A stretch of 64,000 nucleotides of DNA from Arachnopeziza araneosa (Eukaryota; Ascomycota; Leotiomycetes; Helotiales; Arachnopezizaceae). Both the position numbers and the translations under genes were made by a program. The notes under the pieces were generated by a model. That model did no database searches, had not been told where the DNA came from, and saw nothing but the letters and a program-made list of their open reading frames with translations. The DNA lies in contig QYAI01000050.1 in NCBI GenBank assembly GCA_003988855.1, positions 1 through 64,000 of the forward strand, read 5' to 3'. Of the stretch, positions 1 through 11,411 are shown in pieces. Each line of letters begins with the position of its first letter. Position 1 is the stretch's first letter.

Positions 1-863
1 TATATACGTTGTAGTTGCTTAATCCTATTTCAAAGCGATGGGGGTGGGGGGAAGTGCGCCACTCGATGATATGCGCCACTCGATGATAAACCACGTTAAT
101 AATAAAAATATAAATAAAACTTAATTATTTAACTTTCTTATTACAATTAACTTAAATTTTTTTAAAAAAGCTGCTCGTGCTGTATTATACTCAAGTATAC
201 TTTAAAATACGCTAGAAAGTACTAAGAAAAAGAAAAGTTCGATTACATAATATACAGTCAGCGAGATATCCTTCTGAAGCTATACTACTTGCGTCAGTTG
301 TGGCTAGTTTATGCGAGCAAGAAGTTATCAAAGTTTGTAGCCATTCTAATCGTACCCCCCAACGTCACCGGCACTTGGCTGTCGACTGTTGTTGACCGCT
401 TTTCGATTAATAGTATGTTTCGAGGTCCGATCTTTTCTCTTTGGACATCTGTTAAGCGGAATCTTTCTTTCTATTAGGCTCAGATGATGAAGCTAAAACG
501 CCTTGCTTATTAGTCATAATGGTCGACATATTGGAAGTTTGACGCATGGTGTGCGGGCGATCTGGAAAGGAAGGAAGTCGAACATAATCTTTTTAGTCAA
601 AACTATAGCGTTGAGCTCAGATGGAAGGCTGAAGCTCTGTGGAAGGGAGCTTCGGCAAGCTTCTGCTTCGACCAAATCGCTTTTCTTCTCGTATATGATT
701 GACAAGAGTGCCATTGATTCATAAAAGCACGACTGGTCTTGCCTTCCGACCGTCTCAGCCCCTAGGCTGCTCGTTTATAGTATAAGATTGCCGAACGATG
801 GTTTCCTCGGATCGATTCATCACTAGCAAGCGCTTGCATACTGCGAAATGCTATTGGATCCAC
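1..863. other. AT-rich left edge without a supported gene
   Basis: Only short overlapping open frames occur here and none has recognisable content. The first 200 bases are very AT-rich. A short element, gcgccactcgatgat, is directly duplicated at about 54-86. The composition suggests decayed repeat sequence, but I cannot name an element. Confidence 0.4.
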
Positions 864-2116
864 TCATCCTTCCGTCATTGCAATCGAGATTAGTATGCGC
901 TCGGTTTCTGGACTGATGCCTAGGCAGAGATAAACACATGACAGCCAGATCTTCAATCGTTTAATCCGCGTTACGGAAGATCTGCCTGCAGAGCTTCGCT
1001 CAATTAGCTTTCGAAGAAAGACCTCGGATTTTTCGTAGTCTTGTTGCTGCAGACTCTTCAGTGTAAGTTCTTCAATGTTCTTGGTAATATGTCTCTCAAT
1101 ATCCATGTCCGCATCGGAATCTTCCTCAGAATCTCTTTTGCTATCACCATCAGGTGATCCAATCTGTGGGCCGATTCTTGTTGCAGAAGACTCTGATCCC
1201 AGGTTCTCGGCCTCCTCGGCTGCTGGGGGAGGAATCCAATCCGATATTTCTTGATGTTGCTCCAAACTCAAAGTTTCGCCCATCGCACTTGCACCCCAGA
1301 TCGTTGACCGCGCACCATCAGCCATAATCGCACTGGCATTAGAGTGAAGAGAGTTTGCGGCTTGGACAAGCCCGTAAAGATTGCGGCGAACCCGAGCACG
1401 ATCTTCACCAATTGTATCCTCTAGCGACTCCTCATTTTCGCGTTCTTGGAGCGTAGACTGTACTTCGCCTATTTGAATCTTAAGACTAGCAAGCACTCTC
1501 GAGATTGAGTCTTGCGAAGAGTTGCTATTCAGCAACAAACAGCTGTGGCAGCAATTTATAAGCACGTTTGATGATGTAGGGAGAAGGTATATCAACCTAT
1601 ACAGTAATCATTTGCCAAGCGCTCTGCATAGCATTGTTATAAGAGTTAAACTGCTCTTTGAATTGAGTTATCTCTTTCATTTTCATATTCAGCTTGATAG
1701 CCTTTGTTGGCTTCCTCAGAAAGCTTCGCCCAAGAAAGCCTGATGGGCTTACTTCCTCAACCTTGGCATCCAGTTTCTCAAGCGCCGTCTTACAATCCTC
1801 AATAGACGCTTTGACACTTATCCAGAGGTTGTCATTGCTAGATGTTGCCGCATTGACTATCATTGAATTCTGTGACCAAGTTTGGCTGATGGCCTCAGAC
1901 ACCCGGGACAGGCCGAGTATCTCTTGCAGAAGATCGCTCACATTTGAATCTACAGAGCGCGTATCTTCAACAAAGGTGTAGATTAATCGGGCTATCTAGA
2001 TTGAAAGGGTTAGCTCAGAACTTTGCTCATGAGTCCCGCAGGTGTCAACGATACGTGCCTTGATGCACGTCCCCCGCTATCGACGATGCCGTGATCGCAA
2101 TCGATAATGGGTCCAT
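864..2116 (-). CDS. Protein with fungal STAND/Helo-like N-terminal domain (one junction unresolved)
   Basis: The N-terminus MDPLSIAITASSIAG followed by ARLIYTFVEDTRSVDSNV has the pattern of the fungal N-terminal domain found on STAND-type NTPases and related stand-alone proteins, which are linked to allorecognition and cell-death signalling. Exon 1 is 2116-2069. Exon 2 begins at 1995 after a 73-nt intron (GTGCAT to TCTAG, with a CTAAC branch point) and is in phase. The C-terminal exon, about 1595-864, has an acidic Ser/Asp/Glu-rich linker and a final helical stretch. Between about 1600 and 1560 no GT-AG pair restores the frame, so this is either a frameshift or a misjudged splice site. No NACHT or other effector domain follows; at roughly 370 residues the protein would be a stand-alone N-domain type. 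Function is inferred only. Confidence 0.5.
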
Positions 2117-3336
2117 CTTGGTCGCTAGGGTTTGACGAACAATTCCAAGAAGGTTTATATCAGCTAGATGACGAGCATGACTCTCTCGATATCGTAATTT
2201 CTTCCTGGCATCAAGAGGGATTGACGAGGCTTCAGTATGCTTACGGGCTGAGGTTGCACGGCTGACCATAGCCACGCTTTCACTGACCAAAGTCTAGACC
2301 GAGCCACTCTTGTCTACATCAGCTACAAGCCGCACAACACCGAAAACGCAAACAAAATCTAGAGCGATGTGAACTTTCCTACTTCAGTAAGACGGTAATG
2401 ATTGTGAGTGGCTCCGTTTCTCGTCTTCAAGTGCAGACGATATCCAAATCAAGAGCTCAGCTTCTTCATTGACGCTCAAAGGTTGGCGAGCATTTAATAT
2501 CTCAGCCATGTTTCAGAATCTTTCGATGAAGAGGGAGATTTAGGAGATTTCAAAAGCTTTATCTAAGGAAATCTCACCACTTCCCCTTTCAAATGAGGTT
2601 TTGAGTTTTCGAGCTTTACAGTTTCATCATCGTTCCTAGTTTTGAATAAAGTCCTGTATATTTCAAAGTTGAGCCTCCTCAGAGGAGCTTTTTAAAAAAC
2701 GCTCGAGCTGGCTCGTAGTTTGGAAGGGCGGAGCTTTTGCATAAAACGAATTCTAGAGCCGGACGGGATCGAAGAAATTGGATGCTGGGGACTAGATTCT
2801 TGATGTTTGAGAGATTCGGCAATGCTGGCTTAAATATTTACTGAATAATAGGGCTGTGTGTTAGCAATATCTCTAAATCAGCAAAACAATGATGTCTCAG
2901 CGCCAAAATGATAACAACATCAATTTTTCGCTTACCATTTCCATGGTTTCCTGAGTGTAAGGCCCGCAGCGTTTTGGTTTTCTCCACCCAAAGCTATGTA
3001 CAAATCTGAGAAGCGGCATTTATTCTCACGCCAAAAGTCATCCGTTACAGAAGATGCTGATTTCTTTCTAGTATTCTCCTGCAGTAGGAGCAGACTTCGA
3101 CATCCACACATTTCAAACAATTGGATTTGGAAAGCAAGAGCCAAAGAGAGAGATAAAAAGCACATCAAGCCATGACTCTTCTGGACAATGTCTCTCACGC
3201 AGATAACGTTTCACACGTGAAAGTCACGTGACATCTGTATCAGGCACCTGCTGCAGGGCATACGTAACGATCACGACCCTTCCATCGAACTCCATCCTTA
3301 TCAATTCTCCATCCCAAAATCACAACCAGAATCACA
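2117..3336. other. Intergenic stretch, no gene seen
   Basis: About 1.2 kb between the STAND-like gene and the gene starting at 3337. The only open frame over 60 codons is a minus-strand one at 2932-3198 without recognisable content. The right end holds the twin CACGTG boxes listed separately. Confidence 0.5.
3214..3230. promoter_or_regulatory. Twin CACGTG boxes upstream of the 3337 gene
   Basis: Two CACGTG hexamers lie at 3214-3219 and 3225-3230, spaced by 5 bp. The second is the centre of a 10-bp palindrome, GTCACGTGAC. They sit about 110 bp before the start codon at 3337. CACGTG is the established site of fungal bHLH factors such as Cbf1/Pho4 types; which factor acts here is not shown. Confidence 0.4.
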
Positions 3337-4586
3337 ATGAGAATGAAGCATGCAACACCCACCTCTTGGGCCTCATCGCCGTCAACAGAGACCTCTCAGT
3401 CGGATTCCAACGATCATGCCACCATCTCATCCTTAGCCTCAGCCTCAGCCTCCCCATCCACCATCTACAACCCGGAAAAGGGCCCTTCAGATAGCAATAG
3501 ATATGAATCCCTCCCATCATACGAAGATCACGACGCCGATCTCCCGCTGGAACAAGATGAATTGCTCCAAGAACCAACGTTGCACCCCATCCCTCATGGC
3601 GAGAAAGCATGGCAGGTGAAAGGTTCGACTCTGACTCTCAGCACCCTGGAAGCTACCGCAGCTGTGAAAAAAGGTCTCTACACCTATGATGACCTTGTCA
3701 TGTACCAGATTCCCAATCCAAAAACTTGATCGAATTATCCACTAATCCATCTCACAGATATACAACCCCACCATCTTCCCCCATCGGACCCAGCGACCCT
3801 GTCACCGGCGCTCTCTCCGCTGCCCTGGGAACCATTGGAACCATCGCCCAGCGCGCATCCGACTACCCCTTGCTGATTTCCAAAGTGCTAGACCCGCAGC
3901 ATTCCGCCTCGGAAAAGAGTTCCGAGATCGCGGCATTTGCAAACGATCCCACCAAGGGTGTGACCGGGATCGTGGGTGCAGGGTTGAGAGCACCCATGGA
4001 TCTCACGGTGAACATGTCGAGGGGTTTCCATAATCTCCCCTTGTTGTATGGGGATCAGGTGAGGGAGGAGGAGAAGGTGGAGGATGTGAAGAGCGGACTG
4101 CAAGCTGCTGGCAAGGTAGGTTGATGTTTTCCCGCCCTCACTGATTTTCCTCTCGTCACTCTGCTTCTATCACGATGGGACTTACTAACAACCCAGGGAT
4201 TCGGCCTTGGTCTCTGGGACGGCCTATCCGGATTGGTCACCCAACCCATCAAAGGCGCCGAAGAAGGCGGTTTCGTAGGCGGACTCATTGGCTTCGGCAA
4301 GGGACTGGGCGGTGCCGTATTCAAACCCGCTGCAGGTAAATCTCCCTCTCCTTTCCATTCCCTCCCACTAACCCAAACAGGCGCCATCGGCATCCCCAGC
4401 AACGTCTTCAAGGGCATCTACGCCGAAGTCCAGAAACCGCAACGCGTCGGCGCCGAGTACGAAGCTCGCGAAGCGCAGATGCTCAAGGGCTTCCGAGAGT
4501 GGGACGGCGCGAGCGAGGAGGTGCGGAAGAGCGTCTTCGAGAGCGTGAGGCGGCGCATCGAGGATCTGGAGACGTGGGAGAGTTAA
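3337..4586 (+). CDS. Conserved fungal protein with glycine-rich tail like that of sterol glucosyltransferases
   Basis: Four exons (3337-3701, 3758-4115, 4197-4335, 4381-4586) give 355 residues in frame. Intron junctions are clean; for example the 45-nt intron 3 ends in AACAG. The first 80 residues are Ser/Thr/Asp-rich and probably disordered. The middle has SDPVTGALSAALGTIG and an APMDLTVNMSRGFHNLP block. The tail contains GLWDGLSGLVTQPIKGAEE, GLIGFGKGLGGAVFKPAAG and a predicted helical end. This Gly-rich tail resembles the segment accompanying fungal UDP-glucose:sterol glucosyltransferases, and more loosely the C-terminal repeats of VPS13/ATG2-type lipid-transfer proteins. No glycosyltransferase domain is present. 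A role in membrane lipid handling is inference. Start chosen at the first ATG; a second ATG lies two codons later. Confidence 0.7.
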
Positions 4587-5415
4587 TTGAGAAGACTGAC
4601 GTTGGGATGGGACTTGGATTGTGCTGTAGTGACCGTTCAGACGGTGTTTCAATACGAGAGGGGAATCAAGAGGGCTAGAGGTTGTATGACGCACAGAAAA
4701 ATACCCACTCACCCTATAATGTTAGCCACTTACCGTAAATCAAATCTCCCACCCCGGCTGCGATTTCTCATCCGCTTGGAGCATAGAATTCTTGATCAGG
4801 AACGATGGCGGTGTGGGAATGTGTGGTAAACACTAATTATGAGATACGATACGTTAGCAGGGAAGAGCCGTCACTGTGGCATCTCAAGTCGAGTTTCCCT
4901 TCGACGCGTGAAAGTGACCATGGACTCATGCCTCCTAAACCGCACGCTGGTATCCAAACCGTGACCAACCCAAAGCAGAGACAAAAACCCATCATAAAAA
5001 TAGATTGGAAAAGTCACTCCTATTTCACTCGGTTAGCTTCACCAACGAGCGGACAAGCCATCATGACAATCGGCATAACAATCTGTCACAAAAGGAACGG
5101 CCCAGCCTGGAATACTTTAACCCCCTATATATACTCCGTGACACAATTATAATCATATCATAACCATAATCACAACCACAACCACACCATAACCATAGCA
5201 TAACATAGCTATAATCATAACATAAACATAATACAACAAACATAATACAACATAACATAATCATAACATATCATAACATATCATAATCAACATCACAATC
5301 AACATCACAATCATCATAAAACTCATCATCATATCACAATCATAATCATGACCATATAAACCCATCTACATACAAATCATACCATACGCCCGCAAACCTC
5401 TCCCTCTCCCTCCCC
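4587..5415. other. Intergenic stretch with low-complexity DNA
   Basis: There is no supported gene. The left half is ordinary intergenic sequence; the right half is the CATAA-rich simple repeat described separately, then a C/T-only run at about 5397-5432 that crosses the stop codon of the acyltransferase gene. Confidence 0.5.
5148..5366. repeat. Degenerate CATAAC/CATAAT simple repeat
   Basis: More than 200 bp consist almost wholly of variants of cataac, cataat, cacaac and catca. The plus strand is nearly free of G. This is an imperfect microsatellite in the 3' flank of the minus-strand acyltransferase gene. Confidence 0.8.
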
Positions 5416-6972
5416 CTACCCCTCCCCCCTCACAACCCCATACATCCACCCCGCCAACCTCACACTCCCCGCATCAACCACTTTCCCGACGACCTCCGCA
5501 ACATAAAACGTAACCGGCGCTAGGACCAGCACCTGGGGAAGCACCCACGCCACCTCGAGGCCCAAGACGCCGCCGCGGCCCATCCAGCCGGGCCCCATGT
5601 CCGCGCAGCCGATCCAGGCCCGCACGCCGTCGATGTGCTCGGCGCGCCGCCAGCCGACGGCGAGGTAGACGCGGTCGGCGAGGGACCAGAGGACGGGTCC
5701 GTGGACGAGGTAGAGCGGGAAGGAGACGCGGGCGAGGTACTGCGCCAAGCGGGACTCGAAGGCGCGGCGCAGCCAGAAGACGTGCGGCAGCGCGGCGACG
5801 AACAAGATGGCCGCCCAGAAGAGGAAGAAGGTCTTGGCGTCCGTGATATTCGCGGGCGAGAAGCGGGAGAGGAAGCGCCAGCCAGGGGTCTCCGCGAGGA
5901 TCTGCGCGTCGAACGAGTTGTACGCCGGGACGCCGGAGATGTAGGCGCTGATGAGTAGTGCCGCGGCGACGAGGGGTGTTTTCGCGGGCTGGAGGCGCGT
6001 GTAGAAGAAGGCGGGGAGGCGGTGGTGCGTGGCGAGGCCCTCGAGGTCGGCGAGCAGCATGCCGGCGGCGAACATGGCGAAGTGGGCGCCGTCGACGACG
6101 AAGAGGAAGTAGCCGACGAGCCCGACCTGGATGGACAGGCGCGCGTTGCGCGTGCACCGGGCCAGCGCGAGCAGCGTCGTGTAGACGAGGATGCTGCCGC
6201 GGAACTCGACGGGGATGCTCCAGAGGTGGAAGTTGTACGTCAACCAGGGCGGGCTGTCCTCGCCGCCGAGCCGGAAGACGTACGAGAACTGCTTGAACTC
6301 GAGGTACCAATGCCGGATCTCGGCGCGGTAGGTCGGCTGGTGGGCGGGATAGGCCGTCCAGATGTCGAAGGCGTGCCAGGTCGTCATGTAGAGGAAGGTG
6401 GTGACGATGCACGGGAGGTAGAGGCGGATCCAGCGGCGGAAGAGGGCCGAACCCAGGTGATCAGAGAGCTTCTCGTGCTCGCCGGCGTGGATGAGGGCGA
6501 GCGGCTTGGCTGCGAGCACACGCCCTGATATGACAAAGAAGACGGCGACGGCAAAGTGGCCACCGGTGAAGAAGGTCCGGATCACTGGCAGACAAGCAAA
6601 GTAGTAGCGGCCTTGGTAGCCGAAGCCATTCTCAAAGATGTGGCTTGCAGAGTCGCCGACGCGAGCCCAGACTTGATGATGGAGGATGTAGACGAGGAGA
6701 GCGGCGACACCACGGAGACCGTCGAGGTAGGCGGTGGGGGAGAGCGGTTTGCGAGGACGAGTAGAAGGCGTGAGGATAGCAGGACGGAGAGTATCGAGAG
6801 TCCATCTTAGGATATGAGTGAGAGTGGTGGATGTGGTAGCAGGCGGAGGCACGAGAGCTTTCTCATGGTATATCGGTAACTCTTTCAGGAGAGAGGCATC
6901 ATGTGATTGTGAAGAGAGAGAGTGGAAGAGATGCTCGGGTCCTGACTTGGACTCGATGGTCAGAGCCAACAT
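5416..6972 (-). CDS. Acyltransferase-3 family membrane protein
   Basis: The protein has the PF01757-type signature: LSPTAYLDGLRGVAALLVYI near residue 60, a hydrophobic segment ending VAVFFVISGRVL, FRRWIRLYLP, and NFHLWSIPVEFRGS, followed by many hydrophobic helices typical of the 10-TM family. These enzymes transfer acyl groups to sugars, secondary metabolites or other substrates; the substrate cannot be read from sequence. From the ATG at 6972 the protein has 518 residues. The frame stays open upstream to 7206, but that part lacks family features, so I chose 6972. A single exon. The body of the gene, about 5470-6430, is strikingly GC-rich compared with its neighbours, so long antisense frames are open across it; those are shadows. 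No operon-like partner is evident. Confidence 0.85.
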   Translation of the reverse strand: MLALTIESKSGPEHLFHSLSSQSHDASLLKELPIYHEKALVPPPATTSTTLTHILRWTLDTLRPAILTPSTRPRKPLSPTAYLDGLRGVAALLVYILHHQVWARVGDSASHIFENGFGYQGRYYFACLPVIRTFFTGGHFAVAVFFVISGRVLAAKPLALIHAGEHEKLSDHLGSALFRRWIRLYLPCIVTTFLYMTTWHAFDIWTAYPAHQPTYRAEIRHWYLEFKQFSYVFRLGGEDSPPWLTYNFHLWSIPVEFRGSILVYTTLLALARCTRNARLSIQVGLVGYFLFVVDGAHFAMFAAGMLLADLEGLATHHRLPAFFYTRLQPAKTPLVAAALLISAYISGVPAYNSFDAQILAETPGWRFLSRFSPANITDAKTFFLFWAAILFVAALPHVFWLRRAFESRLAQYLARVSFPLYLVHGPVLWSLADRVYLAVGWRRAEHIDGVRAWIGCADMGPGWMGRGGVLGLEVAWVLPQVLVLAPVTFYVAEVVGKVVDAGSVRLAGWMYGVVRGEG

Positions 6973-7571
6973 CTTCCTCAACTGTATAGGAAATAAAGCA
7001 ACTCGAGAAAGAACAGAACAGGAACGATAAAAGAGGCATATGAAGAAGTCATGGTACATCTCAAATGCCTTGACCGTTTCACAAGCCAGAAGTCGATCCT
7101 CGGTGCTCGTACCTGACACAGTGCATGAAGCCAAGCCAATGCCGTTGCGAAACGGCTCGCAAACAAAACATCCTTGTGCTACCCCGGACTCTGCAAGACG
7201 ATCCAAGCCACCATTGGAAGACTCCCTCGCAATGATTCCCTTTATCGAAACGAATTAAACATCGACCATCACAACCCTTTGCGCAAGCTAAAACAACAAA
7301 TCGTTTCGTGACTTTTCACATCCAAGTCATGTGGTTTTGAATGCATCATGATAATCTATTATCGTTGTGGATACTTACAGGTATTCTCTCCTTTACCCTA
7401 TATTTGCTGTGGTCATCGAAGTTTGGTTGATTCCACATGGAATGTCAGGTTGCTGCTGAACCGATTATTCATCAGTGACAATGCCACTCCAACAGCGTAC
7501 CAATGTTGAAGTCTTCCATTCTGCAACTCTCACCTTCATCGCCCATCTCTCTTTCGCCCATCTCTCTTTCT
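6973..7571. other. Intergenic stretch, no gene seen
   Basis: Upstream region of the acyltransferase and 3' flank of the GH92 gene. The acyltransferase frame remains open to 7206 but without domain support. Confidence 0.45.
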
Positions 7572-9995
7572 TCAACTTCCCTCCGTCGCAGGGCTTGGCG
7601 GTAACGGTCCTGTATCCCAGTTCGTCGCACTCGAACCCAGCACAAATTCCATCGACCCACCGTCGGCAAAGACATCAGCCCAGCTCAACCAGTTTTGTGT
7701 CCAGCTGTTTCCATTAACCTTCAAACTTTGAACAAAGATATTCGTGTCGCCATTCCCATCCCCACCGGTGCTAGTTATATTCAAGTACTTCCCATTTCCA
7801 AGGTCGAGGGTTGTATGATCAAACCAAGGAGAGTGGATTAAAAAGGTGGATTGTCCTGTGATAGGATATAGACCAATCATGTTCCATAGCAGCCAAGTTT
7901 GCATCGCACCCGCATCTGAATTCCCTGGAAGCCCCGTGACTCCTGTATTGTACAAAGATTTAGCCACCTTGCGAGATTGATAGACTGATCGATCTTGACG
8001 ATTGATAAAGTTATACAGATAGGGTACGTTGAAAGTCCTAAAAGAATTAGCATCCACGAAATCCTGAGGGAATCTACGTACGGTTCATTCGTGGCGTCGA
8101 AAATGATCCCAGCAGGATTGTTGGGATCAGCTCCAACTCTGAACATCGTCTCTAACCGAGAAAGGAAGGTTTCATCACCCCCCATCAACTCCACAAGCTT
8201 GGTCATGTCATGGATGTCGCCCCATGAATACTCCCACGAGTTGGCTTCGTAGTAGGCATCATCCCAGTACCCAGCATCGGTAAGAGGGTCGGTTGCGAGG
8301 AAACCGGTCAAATTCCTCGGAACAACAAACCCAGAGTATCCGATAGACGTGAGGTTCGGATTCCAATGATTTCTCCAGTTGCGCGACCTATTCAAATACT
8401 TATCAGCATCACCCGTCTTCCCTAAACCGTTTGCAACCTGGTAGAGCGCGAAATCATTATAAGCGTAGTCCACGGCACGTGAAGCCGCGCGACTATAAGT
8501 TGGAGTAATGAAACCGTAGGCGAGCCAATCTGGAAGTGCTCCTCTCCCTTCTTTGGTAGAAGAATCTGGAGCCATTGGATCCGGAGGAACAGTATTGGCT
8601 GGAGTGACTTCAGCATCTTTGACCATGGCGGCATATCCATCGGCCCAGTTTATTTCACCGCGGAGTCCTTTCACGTATGCATCAGCCAACACGTTGTCAG
8701 CATTGGAGCCTCCTTGAGTTCGACCATTGTAATGCGAAGATCTTGCATCCGGCATGTACCCCTCAAATCTCCAGATATCAATCAACGACCGGATGTATTC
8801 CTCGTAGACAACTGGTTGTAGAACGTGGAGCAGGGCCGTCGAACATCGAAACAAATCCCACAGAGTAAAAATATCTTGATAGTACGGCTCGGATGAAGTC
8901 CACAGAGGGTTTTCGCCGGTTTCGTTGGTGGGTAGGAGATTCATGGAGTAGAGAGACGTGTACAGCAATTCCAGATTGGTTGTATTGGTCGAGGAAGTAG
9001 TGATTTTCGATAGAACTTGAGAATTCCAAGCATCTTTCGTGTTTCGGATAACTGAACTGAAAGATGTATGCCTTGGAATCTCGTTCTGAAGGTTTTGGCA
9101 CGCCTGCTCATTTGAAATGTATGATATTCCGACTCGTGACACAACCACTGTTGATTTGAAGGTAAACAGTCCTCCAACTGCAGTAGCCCATGAACTGGAA
9201 TGAGCCGTACCGGACAGTTGAATAACATTGTTACTGTAAACTTGAGCCTTCGTAGGAGTGTCGTTAAAGTAGCCACCTGTAATGTGAGCGAATCTCAATT
9301 CAGCGAAAGAGTCACTTACAAGAATACACGGTCCAATCGGGTGATCTATTCCACCCATTATTGTAGATCCCGGAAGCTTCATAATGGCCATCTGACATGA
9401 TAGTGAAATGTCCACCATTATAGCCTTGCCCCAGGCCCTGTCCTCTGAATGAAGGCAACACGTGACTGACATCGATCAGGACATTGTTGGCTGTGCTTGA
9501 AGCTGGAAAGGTATATTGGTACATCCCAGCGTGAGAAGCAGCAGCGAGTTCTACCACAACATTTTCACCGGTGTGAACACGATAATACCCCACTGATCCC
9601 TGATCGGGAACTGCTCTACTGACTGTGATGTTCGTCAACGGGTTCGTAACGTTCCCAACCAGCGGCAGCTGAGCGACCGTCCCATACTTGGGAGCACCTC
9701 CTGTCCCTTGCTCATGCATCATACTGAAGCCAGAGAATTGACCGTTCGATAGATAACCAGAGTAAGAATCTGTTCCAGGGAGCAGAAGATCCGGTCCGAG
9801 TTTCACCATACCAAACGGTCGAGACACGCCCGGGAAATTATTGCCGCCATTCACAGTGCCAGAGCTTCCACAGTCAGTCAATAACTCAGATATCTATCAT
9901 CCAGAGACTCACAAAACGTTTACATATTGAGTGTAGTCGGGAGTTTGACAGAGAACTGTTTGCAGGAGAAGTGGAACCATGAAGAAAAAGAGCAT
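7572..9995 (-). CDS. Secreted GH92 family alpha-1,2-mannosidase-like enzyme
   Basis: Four exons (9995-9913, 9864-9320, 9276-8082, 8037-7572) give 762 residues in frame; introns are 43-48 nt with GTGAGT, GTAAGT and GTACGT donors. The start MLFFFMVPLLLQTVLCQTP is a signal peptide. GH92 features follow in order: DYTQYVNV, then GGNNFPGVSRPFGMVKLGPD, the central (alpha/alpha)6 domain with TLWDLFRC, EGYMPDARSS, GGSNADNVLADAYVKG and WSWG-type aromatic blocks, and near the C-terminus GLPGNSDAGAMQTWLLWNMI, the usual catalytic-region signature. Length matches fungal GH92 enzymes. They are calcium-dependent exo-alpha-mannosidases acting on glycoprotein or fungal mannans outside the cell. The ATG at 9995, not 10008, is in frame with the signal peptide. 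Confidence 0.92.
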
Positions 9996-10368
9996 CTTTG
10001 ATGCTCATAAAAATGTATCTCTGCTCAAGAAAAGAATGGCAGTAAGCAGCAAACGACAGAGAAGGATATATACGCAGGTCCTCTTGCGGATCACCTCATG
10101 ACTCCGGCTGACTCCTTCCAGCCCAGCACCGTAGATCACCAGGAGCGTCGCGGGGCTACATGAAGAAGAGAGCGTGTCGCAACGAAAACATGGCTCAGCA
10201 AAGGAGCACCAGAGGAGGAGGCACGGAGAGAAGAGGAGATGCACGCTAATCTTCTAGCGGCTGTGGTGGCTCCCGAGCCAACTCTCGGGCAGGAGAATTC
10301 CCCCGGCCATTGGCGAATCAGCACGCGCCTTCCTGGAATGTGGCTCGCCGGCCCATGGGAATTTGCCC

Positions 10369-10440
10369 GTCCAGCGTCCAGCGTCCAGCGTCCAGCGTCC
10401 AGCGTCCAGCGTCCAGCGTCCAGCGTCCAGCGTCCAGCGT
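10369..10440 (+). repeat. Heptamer minisatellite (gtccagc)n, about 10 copies
   Basis: The unit gtccagc is repeated without interruption for about 72 bp, then decays into cggcctccaggcgtccagg. It lies about 375 bp upstream of the GH92 start codon. Uniform copies suggest recent expansion. Confidence 0.95.
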
Positions 10441-10611
10441 CCCGGCCTCCAGGCGTCCAGGCACTCGCAATGGGGGAGAAAGGCGGGAGGAAAGAGCGGG
10501 GGTGGTGAGGATGGGGAAGGAGGGATGTGTCGGATCATGGCATTTTCCCGCCGGCATCCGCACCCATCACCAGTTCACTTGAACGACAGAGAGAAGAAGC
10601 ACAGAGCTCTC

Positions 10612-10647
10612 CCAGTCAGCGTGCCAGTCAGCGTGCCAGTCAGCGTG
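10612..10647 (+). repeat. Three perfect 12-bp tandem copies
   Basis: The unit ccagtcagcgtg occurs three times head to tail. No associated gene is recognised. Confidence 0.9.
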
Positions 10648-11411
10648 CCAACAAGGTCAGGAATCAGCCACAGAACAACAGCCTGTGAAACGGCCGGAGC
10701 TGATGAGCCTGATGCAGGTACGGGAGCATGCTTGCGAGAGGGCGCTGGATGATGATGATGTTGAAAGAAGGTTCGGCAGTTGGATGGGGAGATGGGGAAA
10801 AGAGTAGCGGTGCGAGAATAGGGAGATGCCGTCGGTCTATCAGAGACCGCCTCATCCGCTCCGATGATTAGCCGGTAGACGAGATGTCTTCTGAAAGACT
10901 CGTATCGTTGTTTAGGCCCTCAATACGGCTTCTGAGAAGATTCAAGTCCTCTTTGTATAATCTGATTGATAGTGGTTCATTTTGCGATGGTTTTTGTTTG
11001 ACTGTGGTACAACAACAGAGATTTCACCAACATGTTGCCTTCAGCCTCTTGCCTTCAGCCTCTTGCCCACTCAACTTCCACTTCTTGCTTCCCAATCAAT
11101 AGTGAGACTCAAATTAAATCTCACGAGGCAGGAACTAAATCCAATGATTTTGGGGATAACGATTCTGTCCTATCCAAATGTCCGCGTTTCTTGTGGACAT
11201 GATCCAACGTTGAAAACGATGGGAGTGTGCCGTGATCTAATAAATCCCTGGCGATCTCTTTGTGACGCCCACATCCAGATATCCCAAACCCCCATTGCGC
11301 AACAAATTATGTACATTTTGCTAATGCAAAACCAACTCCTTGTTAATTTACAATAATTATATCAGCAAATAATTTTATTCGGCCGCGTTCAAGGACCAGC
11401 CCAGAACCAGG

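Larger units (their letters stand above)
9996..11411. other. Intergenic stretch with two short tandem repeats
   Basis: Contains the heptamer and 12-mer arrays listed separately, and at about 11036-11068 a twofold copy of cttcagcctcttgcc. I see no gene; the many open frames across the heptamer array arise because a 7-bp unit reads open in every frame. Confidence 0.55.

Noticed and set aside
5148..5366. CRISPR-like or telomere-like array
   Set aside because: Units are 5-6 bp, imperfect and without spacers, and the motif is not a fungal telomere repeat.
5635..6528. Long plus-strand open frames opposite the acyltransferase gene
   Set aside because: They exist because the gene is GC-rich and stop-poor on both strands; their products are repetitive Arg/Gly/Glu sequence with no domain.
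10239..10752. Overlapping open frames on both strands over the heptamer array
   Set aside because: A 7-bp unit without stops reads open in all frames; the peptides are translations of the repeat.
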